A stretch of 14,917 nt of DNA from Candidatus Hydrogenedentota bacterium (GCA_903822375.1 CAIJOU010000936.1:1-14917); one strand, 5' to 3'; positions 7,836 to 14,917 are shown, numbered from the stretch's first letter. Numbers and translations: made by a program. The notes: generated by a model not told the origin, from the letters alone.

Positions 7836-9887
7836 GTGTCAGACAACGATAACAGCATTTTGCGCGAAAGTTTGGAGGGAACGGAACCACGCAGGTCAAA
7901 GAAAGCCATTGCGGCGTTTATCCTGGCGCTTTCGGGACTGTTCCTGTGGGTGTTCGGGGCGGTGCCGGCAATCATTATGGCGGTGCTCGCAAAAAGGGAT
8001 TCCCGGAAGAATGAACTCCTCCGCGGACGGGCGCTTGCGGACGCGGCCCTGATACTCGGCGTGCTGGAGATTCTCTTTATGCCCTTGCTGCTCTGGGCCG
8101 TGCTAGTGCACGGCCCCTCGTCGCGAACGGAACGCATCGCGCATTTTCACCTAAGCGGAACCCTGGGGGAGTCTCCCCAGGCGGATGTCGTTGGAGCGTT
8201 CATGGGCCAGCCAGCGACGTTTCACAGCCTTTTCGAGCGTTTGAAGGACGCGAAAGAGGATGCCGCCGTGAAGGCGGTGATTCTCACCTTCAACGAGTTG
8301 ACAATTGGCCTGCCTGAAATGGAGGAACTGCGCGCCGCGTTGTTGGATTTCAAATCGTCCGGCAAGAAGGTTTACGCGCACTGCGAGGACCAAGCAGTTA
8401 CACTGCCGCTATACGTGACACTGAAGGCGGAGTCGCGGGTGAGCATTGCGCCGACCGTGTCGCTTGACTTAAGGGGACTGTACACGGAGGCCATGTATCT
8501 GAAGGACGGCCTTGCCAAAATCGGCGTGGAGTTGGATGTGGTGCATATCGGGGATTACAAGGCGGCGGGCGAAATGCTTGCGCGCGCCGAACCCAGCGAC
8601 GCCGCCAAGGAAAACATGAACTGGGTGTTTGACGGACAATATCAGAGCTGTATGGCCATGCTGGCGGAGTCGCAGCACAAGACCGTGGACGAGGCAAAGG
8701 CGATGATTGACAGCGTCCTCTTTGCGCCGGGGCGGGCGCTCAAGGAAGGGCTTGTCGATGCGGTCGAGTACCAGGAAGACCTCGTGGAACTTGTCAAGCG
8801 GGAATACGGCGCCGGCACGCGCATCGACAACAAATACCACAGGGAGCCCGCGCCCGAGGTGAGCATGAAGCATCCATTCCGGTCAATCTGGAAGGTGGCG
8901 CGGTATTTCGCGCGGCTCGACCGGCCCGGGTCCGGAGACGGCATCGGATTGATTTACCTCAACGGCGAGATTGTCGGCGGCTGCGGCGATGTGTCCAAAG
9001 CGTGCAGCGGCGACCTGCGGGCGGCGTTCAAGGAGGCCATGCAGGATGACTCCGTCAAGGCCGTGGTGCTGCGGGTGAATTCACCGGGGGGCTTCGTCAC
9101 GGCGAGCGAGGTGATCCATCGCGCAACGGAGTTGCTTCAAAAGAAGAAGCCGCTGGTCGTTTCCATGGGCGGCGTCGCGGCCAGCGGAGGCTACTATGTT
9201 TCCTGCGGGGCGGGCACGATCTTCGCCGACGAGACCACCATTACCGGATCGATTGGCGTCATTGGCAGCAAGTTTGTCACCGCCGATTTGTGGAAGAAAC
9301 TCGGCGTGAACCGCTTTCCGTACCGGCGCGGCGCCAACGCGGACATGTCCTCCGGCCAGCATCCCTACACCGAGCAGCAACGCGGCATGTTGACCGAGGC
9401 CTTTGGGGCGGATTACAAAACGTTCAAAGAGCACATCGAGGCGGGACGCGGCCAGAAACTCACCAAGAAGCTCGATGACATGGCGGGCGGGCGCATATTC
9501 ACGGGAAGACAGGCGCTTGATCTCGGACTCGTGGACAAGATAGGCGGGTTGGAGGCGGCCATTGCCTTTGCGGCGAAATCGGTGTCCGTGGAGAAATACG
9601 AGGTGCGGGTGGTGCCCGAACCCAAGGATGCGGTCAACCTGTTGGCTGAGGCCGTTCTCGGGAAGGAAAAGAACTCCAACACGGACCTCGAAACGAGCGC
9701 GCACATGGGGCTGGGAGGACTGGAATCGCTTGTGGAAGCCTCCGCTGAAATGCGCGGCGTCGCGGCGCTGCTGGGAGGGATCGACCGCCCCCACGCCGCC
9801 GCGGTCACCGAGTTGCTTGGCCGTCTTCGGTTGCTCAATCAGGAAGGCATGGCCGCGATAATGCCGCAGGTCTTCGTGTATCAGTGA
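7836..9887 (+). CDS. sppA: SppA signal peptide peptidase (S49) with fused N-terminal DUF4190-like membrane domain
   Basis: 683-aa double-domain protease of the SppA 67K type (618 aa in Escherichia coli). It degrades signal peptides left in the inner membrane. The N-terminal S49 half carries the catalytic Lys in GDYKAAGEMLARAEPSDAAK (K242). The C-terminal half carries the nucleophile Ser in GGVAASGGYYVS (S450), followed by TTITGSIGVIG and GRIFTGRQALDLGLVDKIGG. The Ser-Lys dyad is therefore complete. Ahead of the peptidase, residues 24-91 form two transmembrane helices separated by AKRDSRKNELLRGRALADAA, a layout like DUF4190; ordinary SppA has one anchor helix. The frame runs back to 7743, but the GTG at 7836 has AAGGAGG (7825-7831) just upstream and is chosen. 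It lies 195 bp after pspC on the same strand and may be stress-coupled, or may have its own promoter. Confidence 0.92.
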   Translation: MSDNDNSILRESLEGTEPRRSKKAIAAFILALSGLFLWVFGAVPAIIMAVLAKRDSRKNELLRGRALADAALILGVLEILFMPLLLWAVLVHGPSSRTERIAHFHLSGTLGESPQADVVGAFMGQPATFHSLFERLKDAKEDAAVKAVILTFNELTIGLPEMEELRAALLDFKSSGKKVYAHCEDQAVTLPLYVTLKAESRVSIAPTVSLDLRGLYTEAMYLKDGLAKIGVELDVVHIGDYKAAGEMLARAEPSDAAKENMNWVFDGQYQSCMAMLAESQHKTVDEAKAMIDSVLFAPGRALKEGLVDAVEYQEDLVELVKREYGAGTRIDNKYHREPAPEVSMKHPFRSIWKVARYFARLDRPGSGDGIGLIYLNGEIVGGCGDVSKACSGDLRAAFKEAMQDDSVKAVVLRVNSPGGFVTASEVIHRATELLQKKKPLVVSMGGVAASGGYYVSCGAGTIFADETTITGSIGVIGSKFVTADLWKKLGVNRFPYRRGANADMSSGQHPYTEQQRGMLTEAFGADYKTFKEHIEAGRGQKLTKKLDDMAGGRIFTGRQALDLGLVDKIGGLEAAIAFAAKSVSVEKYEVRVVPEPKDAVNLLAEAVLGKEKNSNTDLETSAHMGLGGLESLVEASAEMRGVAALLGGIDRPHAAAVTELLGRLRLLNQEGMAAIMPQVFVYQ

Positions 9888-9926
9888 GAATTCCGGCGAC
9901 CATCACGGGAGCCTGCAAAACCGAGA

Positions 9927-9961
9927 GGCGGCCTGGCACAACCCAATTGTGCCAGACCGCC
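9927..9961. terminator. Bidirectional terminator-type hairpin between sppA and prepilin copy 2
   Basis: The arms 9927-9941 and 9947-9961 are 15 nt each and pair at 14 of 15 positions (one C-A mismatch) around a 5-nt loop; the outer part is GGCGG/CCGCC and the inner part CTGGCACAA/TTGTGCCAG. It lies in the 118-bp gap between two convergent genes. Reading out on the minus strand, TCTCGGTTTT follows the stem; on the plus strand there is no T-run. It is a good candidate for a shared terminator. Confidence 0.7.
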
Positions 9962-10005
9962 TTCAGTCCTCTGTGTGCTTTCGATGATCCCTTGACCGGA
10001 TTCTC

Positions 10006-10998
10006 TTACACGCCGAGCGCGGCGGTCACCGAACCAATAATGCTCGCCACGCCGCCATTCGTGGGCGCCGGTCCAATACGCTGATACTTCTGGAACTCAA
10101 CGTGTCCGTCCATGTAGAGCACGTTTGCCCCGCCGGGAATGTGGTTGAAATCCTTCGTGTTGGTTGCGAGCCGGTCAAACATGACCCAAATGCTGCTTTG
10201 CGCCAGCGCCGAACCGCCCGCGTTGTTGATGTCGGTGATCATAAACCGCTCGATGCCCTCGCGCAGGCGGTACACGGTGTTGTTGCCGCCATTGCCGCAG
10301 GGACCGTCAGGGTCCGAGGCCCACGCGGACACGTCGACATCGTTGTCCACGTCCTTTTCGATGTTGGCACCATTGTTGATATGCGGAATCAGCACCTTCA
10401 TGACGGCATACCCCACCTGCTTGGGACCGTCCATCGTGCCCATGGGGGCGGGAAGCGTTATGCTCATGAGCGGGTACGAGGAATCGGCGCGGTCAAGCAC
10501 CCAGCCCAAGTAGGTGTAGCAGGTGCCCGCCGAGCCCGCGCAGCGCTGCAGGTCGTTGGCCATATACCCAAAGCAGCTTTTTCCGTCGGAGAAATCGGAA
10601 AACTTCGGGGTGTACTGCGACGACGACGGACAGAAGGCGACCTTGGGGTCCGTCAAGTATTCGGGATACACCGCGACGGCGTCGGGGCCCGGCATCAGAC
10701 TGAAGCCTATGGAACTGTTCCCTATGGTCGGCCCGGCGGCGGAGTTGCCGGGGTCGTAAAAGACCTGGCGCCCCGCGTCCCGGGCGAGCACGGGCGGGAA
10801 CTTCTGTGCATTCGATTCGCCGCTGTACATCTTGAAGACCAGCCCCCACTGCTTGAGATTGTTCTGACAGGTCGAGCGCCGCGCCGCTTCGCGCGCCCGG
10901 GCCAGGGCCGGCAGCAGAATGGCCGCCAGAATACCGATGATTGCAATGACAACCAATAGTTCAATCAGCGTAAACCCATTGCGTTTTCGAGAAATCAT
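10006..10998 (-). CDS. Prepilin-type N-terminal cleavage/methylation protein with H-x10-DG tail (copy 2)
   Basis: 330-aa paralogue of the protein at 1341-2378. The leader MISRKRNG precedes FTLIELLVVIAIIGILAAIL; cleavage is expected after G8, and the conserved Glu is at +5 (E13). The helix runs on into ALARAREAARRSTCQNNLKQ. Matching stretches in both copies include NTVYRLR-x-GIER, ITDINNAG, QSS-(V/I)-W-(I/V)-MFD, Y-x-GWV-x-DRA and the tail FNH-x-PGGANVLYMDGHVEF. The DNA encoding the leader and first helix is also strongly conserved, while the middle has diverged. The start at 10998 is supported by AAGGAG about 9 nt upstream and by a promoter at 11063-11091. Likely exported through a type II/IV pilus-like machine; none of its components is in this window. 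Function unknown. Confidence 0.88.
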   Translation of the reverse strand: MISRKRNGFTLIELLVVIAIIGILAAILLPALARAREAARRSTCQNNLKQWGLVFKMYSGESNAQKFPPVLARDAGRQVFYDPGNSAAGPTIGNSSIGFSLMPGPDAVAVYPEYLTDPKVAFCPSSSQYTPKFSDFSDGKSCFGYMANDLQRCAGSAGTCYTYLGWVLDRADSSYPLMSITLPAPMGTMDGPKQVGYAVMKVLIPHINNGANIEKDVDNDVDVSAWASDPDGPCGNGGNNTVYRLREGIERFMITDINNAGGSALAQSSIWVMFDRLATNTKDFNHIPGGANVLYMDGHVEFQKYQRIGPAPTNGGVASIIGSVTAALGV

Positions 10999-11062
10999 GA
11001 CTCCTGCTCCTTATTGAAACTCATACATTGATAACGCCCACCACAAGTATGAACCGCAGATA

Positions 11063-11091
11063 AGTATATAGCAGAAGTGTTTTTTTGACAA
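11063..11091 (-). promoter_or_regulatory. Sigma-70-type promoter of prepilin copy 2
   Basis: On the minus strand, TTGTCA (complement of 11086-11091) and TATACT (complement of 11063-11068) are spaced by exactly 17 nt. Both match consensus at 5 of 6 positions, and a run of A follows the -35. Predicted start is near 11056, with a leader of about 58 nt to the ATG at 10998. Confidence 0.65.
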
Positions 11092-11276
11092 CGCGTTTTT
11101 GGCGGGGCGATTTAATGCGCGACAGGCCTGTTCGAACCGTATCGGGGCGGCATCTGTCGGCAAATGCGTTCCTTCAAAACAGAAGAAATGGGATGCCCGC
11201 TGGAACCTTTGCCGGATTGGGTGTATTCTATCGCTGCAAAGTCTTATACCTATTTATAAATGTCAGGACTCATACG

Positions 11277-12377
11277 ATGAACAATCTTCCGTCACGAATC
11301 ATTTTCTGCATCGCGATGGTACTGCTGACGGTGGTGTCGATTTACACCACCTACGCGAGTCTGAATGATTCCATCCTCCCCGAGCCGAAAATTGCGATTC
11401 CCATCACCGAGGGCGTGGTTTGGCAGTGCTCCGTTATGGCGCTGGGGCTGGCGGTCGCCATCGGCCTGATGCTGTTTGCCCTGAAATTGTCGATCATCGG
11501 AGGCCACAAGCGGCTCAACGTGCTCGGCGTCCTCGGCATGACCATTGTTGCGTTCATCTCGATCGCGTTCAATGTGGACGTGCTGTACCGCACGGCCGAC
11601 CGGGACTTCTACATCCGTTACTCAAATGACCGCATGCGCTGCACTTACGAGAAGTTCTTGGGCGATGTGCAGGGCGTGCTGTCCGCGCGCAGGACGGAAT
11701 TGCTGCGGTCCATCGCCAAGCAGGAGGGTGAACTGGACTCAGAGGTGAAAGGGCTGCGCAGGGCTCCCGCGGGCTACGGCCAGAACGCCAAGGAAGAGGA
11801 CTACAAACTCAATGTGCTCCAGAAGACGGCCCAAGTGGACCTGCAGGCCGTTGAGGAGGCCTTGGAGACAAAGAAACAGGCCGACACCCTGCTGCGCAGC
11901 GAAGTTCCCCAGACACTGGGAGATATTGACAAAACGCAGGCTGAACTGCGTGTCATTGTCAAGGACCTGTCCGGCATTTCGGAGGTGCGGTTGCCGGACC
12001 TGGTCAAAACCGAGAATCCGCTCTTTGCCGTCTTTGAAAAGCTGTTCGACTACAAGTCGGTCGGTTTCAAGGAGATTTTCATCCTGATTACCGCCTTTCT
12101 GCTCGACTTGGGCGACATTATCGGCTATTCGCTGGTGCCCGGTCGCAAGCCGGAAAAGAAACAAATCCGCATTGACGCTTTTCCGGAGCCGCGTCTCGAA
12201 CTGCTTGCCAGTGGAGATCAACGGGAGAACCGGGCCTTGGAACCCATAGCGCCCGCCAACGCCGGCAGCGTCGTGGAGCACATGGACGACGCGGAGGATT
12301 CCGGCGATAACATCGTGGATGCGGCCGCGCCCTATGCACTGCGGTCACACCGTCGGCGCACCCGTTTTCGGTTCTGA
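11277..12377 (+). CDS. Unidentified four-helix membrane protein with central coiled-coil
   Basis: I do not recognise a named family with confidence. The 366-aa product has hydrophobic helices at about 8-29, 47-70, 80-100 and 266-287. The 160-residue segment between helices 3 and 4 is charged and largely helical, with coiled-coil-like stretches (LSARRTELLRSIAKQEGELD, LQKTAQVDLQAVEEALETKK). A basic and then acidic, disorder-prone tail follows helix 4 and ends in LRSHRRRTRFRF. The topology resembles DUF4407-like proteins, but the motif match is not convincing. The open frame extends to 11085 with a TTG, but that part looks non-coding. ATG 11277, with AGGA (11265-11268) 8 nt upstream, begins the first membrane helix and is chosen. 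It is followed after 124 bp by the zinc-ribbon protein and then ftsY. Confidence 0.75.
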   Translation: MNNLPSRIIFCIAMVLLTVVSIYTTYASLNDSILPEPKIAIPITEGVVWQCSVMALGLAVAIGLMLFALKLSIIGGHKRLNVLGVLGMTIVAFISIAFNVDVLYRTADRDFYIRYSNDRMRCTYEKFLGDVQGVLSARRTELLRSIAKQEGELDSEVKGLRRAPAGYGQNAKEEDYKLNVLQKTAQVDLQAVEEALETKKQADTLLRSEVPQTLGDIDKTQAELRVIVKDLSGISEVRLPDLVKTENPLFAVFEKLFDYKSVGFKEIFILITAFLLDLGDIIGYSLVPGRKPEKKQIRIDAFPEPRLELLASGDQRENRALEPIAPANAGSVVEHMDDAEDSGDNIVDAAAPYALRSHRRRTRFRF

Positions 12378-12430
12378 CCTCCTCATGGTGTTCCATGGTG
12401 GCGCGACACACCGTGTTGGGAGTATAATGG

Positions 12431-12458
12431 TTTACAATAAAATATGTAGACAAATTAT
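12431..12458 (+). promoter_or_regulatory. Possible promoter for the zinc-ribbon protein gene
   Basis: The 124-bp gap is AT-rich compared with the flanking genes. TTTACA (12431-12436, 5 of 6 to the -35 consensus) is followed 16 nt later by AATTAT (12453-12458, 4 of 6 to -10). A separate perfect TATAAT lies at 12423-12428 but has no good -35 at 16-18 nt. Either could start a transcript carrying the zinc-ribbon gene and ftsY. Confidence 0.3.
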
Positions 12459-12501
12459 TCGGATTGTGCCAAAATCAGATTGAAGGACAGGAACGGGTGT
12501 T

Positions 12502-13287
12502 ATGAAAGACGATCCGTTTGCCCAAGAATACAAAGAGTCCATAGACGCCGACGCAGTGTGCGGCGGGTGTGGCCGTATTAATCCGGAAGGAACGCTGATC
12601 TGCAAAGGTTGTGGCAACAACCTGCGTGACCAGCGTTTGTTGCGGCTTGCCGCCGACCAGAAACTGACCGGCGAAGAGGAAACCGCGAAACGGAACTCAC
12701 TGCTCAAGAGCGGGTTGACCGTGTTGGGCATTCTCCTGGTTATCTGGGTTGGCATGAACGCCGGCAGAATCATGGGCATGGTTGTTCCCGGTTCGGAGAC
12801 AGACTCGACGGGCGAGGCGGCGAACGCGATTCCGGTCCACCCCGCCAAATTCTGGGAAGCCGACGGCGCCCCCTTTGAAAAGATGACCGAGGACTTGAAG
12901 GGCCGGTTCCCCACCGAAAGTGAGGCGGATACGGCCCGTCTCAATCCTCCAAGCAGTTCGGCACCCAACGGCTATTTTGCCCTGTTTGAAAAGGTCGGCA
13001 CCGCGGAGCGTTTCGTGGGCGCCGGCTGCGCCGCGCTTGAAGGCGAAAAGGTCCGTTTTGTGGCCGCGCTCAATGACGGCACGGAACTCCGGGGTCTGGC
13101 CACACTCGCCGAATCCGCCGTGGCCACGGTGGATTGGCACATGAGCGGCCTGCAGCGGGAAGGAAAGTATTACGCCGGGGCCGGCTCGGCGGTTCCGCAG
13201 GCGGACGGCGCCTATCAAATTATCGCGCGCAGCGAAATCGTTCCGCAGGTGTTTCAGGCCGTCGCCTATCCGATGAGCGCCCGCTAG
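12502..13287 (+). CDS. Zinc-ribbon, membrane-anchored protein of unknown function
   Basis: 261 aa, not recognised as a named family. Residues 20-37 form a compact zinc ribbon (C20-G-G-C23 ... C34-K-G-C37). A linker follows, then one transmembrane helix at about 68-88 (LLKSGLTVLGILLVIWVGMN). The remaining 170 residues would lie outside the cytoplasm if the ribbon is inside. They are rich in small residues and read as one or two compact beta-rich domains (GYFALFEKVGTAERFVGAGC, VRFVAALNDGTELRGLATL). CAGGA at 12488-12492 lies 9 nt before the ATG. ftsY begins 93 bp after the stop, so the two may be co-transcribed. The zinc-ribbon plus single-helix layout is common in bacterial membrane proteins and does not show a function. 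Confidence 0.78.
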   Translation: MKDDPFAQEYKESIDADAVCGGCGRINPEGTLICKGCGNNLRDQRLLRLAADQKLTGEEETAKRNSLLKSGLTVLGILLVIWVGMNAGRIMGMVVPGSETDSTGEAANAIPVHPAKFWEADGAPFEKMTEDLKGRFPTESEADTARLNPPSSSAPNGYFALFEKVGTAERFVGAGCAALEGEKVRFVAALNDGTELRGLATLAESAVATVDWHMSGLQREGKYYAGAGSAVPQADGAYQIIARSEIVPQVFQAVAYPMSAR

Positions 13288-13380
13288 TCCCGTCCTGCCG
13301 CCGCCATTACGCAATTCCCCCCGGCGGCGAGTCGTCTTCCGGGGGCATCCCACCCCCAATTCCAGACAGGAGTTTTGACA

Positions 13381-14307
13381 ATGAGTTTCTTCTCGAAGCT
13401 GCGCGAGCGTCTCGGCAAGACGCGCACAAACCTCGCCGACGGGGTCAGGCGCATATTTACCGGCCGGGGCCGGATCAGCGACGAGGTGTATGACGAGTTG
13501 GAGGAGCTCCTCATCGAGGCGGACGTGGGCGTGGAAACCACGCAGCAGATCATCAGCGACATGCGCCGGGTTGCCCGCGAAAAGGGCATTGACGACGCCG
13601 AGGCGCTGTATGCCGTGCTCAAGGAGGAGATGGTCACGCTGCTCGACAACGGCACGAAGCAGGCACGGTGGACCACGGAAAGCGGTCCCCATATCACGCT
13701 GGTCGCCGGGGTAAACGGCTCGGGCAAAACCACCACGGCGGGTAAATTCGCGCAAAAACTGCGGGATGAGGGGCGCACCGTGCTGCTCGGCGCGGCCGAC
13801 ACCTTCCGCGCGGCGGCCGCCGAACAGCTCACCATCTGGGCGGAGCGCACCGGCGCGGAGATTATCCGCCATCAGGAGGGCGCCGATCCGGCCGCGGTGG
13901 CCTACGATGCCACCGACGCGGCCGTTACGCGCGGCGTGGACAACGTCATCATCGACACCGCCGGCCGGCTGCACACCAAGGTGAACCTGATGGAGGAGTT
14001 GAAGAAGATCCAGCGCGTGGTGGGCAAGCGCCTCCCCGGAGCACCGCACCAGGTGCTGCTCGTGCTTGATGCGACCACCGGCCAGAACGGCCTGCAGCAG
14101 GCGAAGGTTTTCACCGAGGCGCTCACCGTCGACGGCATCGTGCTCACCAAGCTCGACGGCACCGCACGCGGCGGCATGGCCGTGGCCATTCAGAAGCAGC
14201 TTGGCATTCCCATTGTCATGATCGGCGTTGGCGAGGGCGTGGAGGATTTGCAGCCCTTCGACGCCCGCCAGTTTGTGGACGCGCTTTTTGGCGAGGGCGG
14301 AAACTGA
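13381..14307 (+). CDS. ftsY: FtsY, signal recognition particle receptor GTPase
   Basis: 308-aa SRP receptor, the short form with only the NG domains and no long acidic A region (497 aa in Escherichia coli). It docks ribosome-SRP complexes to the inner membrane for co-translational insertion. The N domain begins MSFFSKLRERLGKTR; this basic amphipathic start probably binds membrane lipids. GTPase motifs are in order: G1 GVNGSGKTT at 110-118, the DTFRAAAAEQL insertion-box motif from D140, G3 DTAGRLHTK from D192, G4 TKLDGTARGG from T256, and GVGEGVEDLQPFDA near the end. The I-box and DLQPF ending mark FtsY rather than Ffh or FlhF. A TTG at 13375 is in frame, but the ATG at 13381 with CAGGAG 8 nt upstream is chosen. 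It converges with the receiver-domain gene, with 70 bp between. Confidence 0.96.
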   Translation: MSFFSKLRERLGKTRTNLADGVRRIFTGRGRISDEVYDELEELLIEADVGVETTQQIISDMRRVAREKGIDDAEALYAVLKEEMVTLLDNGTKQARWTTESGPHITLVAGVNGSGKTTTAGKFAQKLRDEGRTVLLGAADTFRAAAAEQLTIWAERTGAEIIRHQEGADPAAVAYDATDAAVTRGVDNVIIDTAGRLHTKVNLMEELKKIQRVVGKRLPGAPHQVLLVLDATTGQNGLQQAKVFTEALTVDGIVLTKLDGTARGGMAVAIQKQLGIPIVMIGVGEGVEDLQPFDARQFVDALFGEGGN

Positions 14308-14377
14308 GGGGGGCGGCCTGTTTCAGCCGAAAGCGGCCAATGCGCCGGCATGAAAACCATGACGCCTTCCAGGACCC

Positions 14378-14794
14378 TCAGCGGCTGTCGAGCACTTTCT
14401 TTATCAGCGTGACAAGCTCGCGGGAGCCGTAGGGCTTCTTGATAAAGGCGGCGGGGGGGGCGTTGCTGAACCGTTCCATGATGTCCTCCTCGCTGTAACC
14501 GCTGGTGATAACCACGGGCAGACCGGGCCGCATGGCGCGCAGCGCCTCCATCAACTCCTGCCCGTCGATCTCCGGCATGGTGAGGTCGACAAGCGCCGCG
14601 GCAATCTTGTCTCCGTGGGTTTCAAACAGCGCAATGGCCTCGCGGCCGTCGGCCGCAACCAGCGTTGTGAAGCCCTGCCGTTCAAGAATCTCCTTGGCAA
14701 CGACCCGCACCGTTTCCTCGTCATCGACGACGAGCAGCAGCCCCGAGCCCCGCCATGCGCCGGTGGTGTCGGCGCTTCGCCGCGCATCCGGCAT
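14378..14794 (-). CDS. Solo response-regulator receiver domain
   Basis: 138-aa protein consisting of one CheY-like receiver after a short N-terminal tail. The acidic pair D24-D25 in LLLVVDDEE, the phosphoacceptor D70 in LVDLTMPEIDG, S98 in VVITSGYSEE and K120 in FIKKPY are all present, so it should accept phosphate. No output domain follows. The sequence style (GSG-LLLVVDDEETVR ... SGYSEE ... FIKKPY) is that of receivers normally found at the C-terminus of hybrid histidine kinases. The minus-strand frame is closed by a stop at 14843-14845, only 16 codons before the ATG at 14794, and no kinase is attached. It has no clear ribosome-binding site. It may be a stand-alone regulator or a remnant split from a hybrid kinase. 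A run of eight C (coding strand, 14453-14460) lies inside it. Confidence 0.85.
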   Translation of the reverse strand: MPDARRSADTTGAWRGSGLLLVVDDEETVRVVAKEILERQGFTTLVAADGREAIALFETHGDKIAAALVDLTMPEIDGQELMEALRAMRPGLPVVITSGYSEEDIMERFSNAPPAAFIKKPYGSRELVTLIKKVLDSR

Positions 14795-14917
14795 GGGCGG
14801 CGCGGCGGACGGCGTGGCGGACGGCGCGGCGGACAGGCTGGCTCAGGCGCTGCGCGCCGCCGGCGTGTCCATCTCCGACAACGGAGCGCTGAGCTTTGAC
14901 TCTCGCCAGGCGGTGCA
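14793..14917 (+). CDS. Possible start of an unidentified plus-strand gene (partial)
   Basis: From an ATG at 14793 the frame stays open to the window edge (41 complete codons). It reads GGAADGVADGAADRLAQALR and then AAGVSISDNGALSFDSRQAV. Third positions are almost all G or C and the product looks protein-like, while the opposite strand has a stop at 14843-14845, so coding on the plus strand is plausible. The ISDNGALSFDS stretch resembles segments of flagellar cap protein FliD, but nothing else supports that. The first codon overlaps the divergent receiver gene's start by two bases and no ribosome-binding site is visible, so the true start may differ. Confidence 0.42.
   Translation, partial: MGGAADGVADGAADRLAQALRAAGVSISDNGALSFDSRQAV
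14799..14834. repeat. 12-bp tandem repeat, three copies
   Basis: GGCGCGGCGGAC (14799-14810), GGCGTGGCGGAC (14811-14822) and GGCGCGGCGGAC (14823-14834) are adjacent. The repeats differ at one base and would encode G-(A/V)-A-D three times in the plus-strand frame starting at 14793. Confidence 0.9.

Noticed and set aside
11085..11116. TTGACA on the plus strand as a promoter for the four-helix membrane protein
   Set aside because: It coincides with the reverse of the prepilin promoter -35, and the nearest -10-like TTTAAT is 20 bp away, too far for a normal spacer.
12697..14049. 450-codon open frame on the minus strand across the zinc-ribbon gene and ftsY
   Set aside because: It lies antisense to two well-supported genes, has no family-like motifs and reflects GC-rich codon bias leaving the opposite strand open.
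14793..14917. FliD (flagellar cap) assignment for the right-edge frame
   Set aside because: Only a short ISDNGALSFDS-like match is visible. It would have to be an internal FliD segment, yet the frame begins there, and no flagellar genes are nearby.

Overview
The window looks like a chromosomal segment of a GC-rich, Gram-negative (diderm) bacterium. The best guess is Candidatus Hydrogenedentes or another planctomycete/lentisphaeran-like lineage. This rests on two prepilin-like proteins with an FTLIELLVVIAIIGILAAIL leader and a C-terminal H-x10-DG tail motif, a secreted PQQ-type beta-propeller starting NWPAWRGP, and the C-terminal end of a Gfo/Idh/MocA oxidoreductase. These families are expanded in such genomes. 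The taxonomic call is an inference from gene style; there is no rRNA or tRNA in the window.

Layout. 1-3185 holds a Gfo/Idh/MocA tail, a cytoplasmic-looking alpha/beta hydrolase, a prepilin-like protein (minus strand) and a flavodoxin-fold protein with an iron-sulfur-type cysteine motif (minus strand). 3186-3774 is intergenic and carries an inverted-repeat dispersed element. 3775-5031 is the PQQ-like propeller. 5069-7640 is a complete phage-shock (Psp) locus: pspF (minus strand), diverging from pspA-pspB-pspC. Its intergenic region holds a well-formed sigma-54 promoter for pspA and a sigma-70-type promoter for pspF. 7836-9887 is sppA, a double-domain signal peptide peptidase with an extra two-helix N-terminal domain. 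A bidirectional hairpin separates it from a second prepilin-like paralogue (10006-10998, minus strand), which has a good sigma-70-type promoter. 11277-14307 carries, in the same direction, a four-helix membrane protein with a coiled-coil, a zinc-ribbon membrane-anchored protein and ftsY. The end holds a solo receiver-domain protein (minus strand) and what looks like the start of another plus-strand gene with a 12-bp tandem repeat.

How the genes may work together. The central block (pspF, pspA, pspB, pspC, sppA) is an inner-membrane stress module: PspB and PspC sense membrane damage, PspA binds PspF or the membrane, PspF drives sigma-54 transcription of pspA, and SppA would clear membrane-embedded signal peptides. 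FtsY, the SRP receptor, also acts at the inner membrane, next to two unidentified membrane proteins. I found no mobile element, CRISPR array, RNA gene or obviously novel defence system. The most unusual items are the fused SppA, the unidentified membrane-protein pair before ftsY, the conserved regulatory layout of the psp intergenic region, and the odd head-to-head junction at the right edge.
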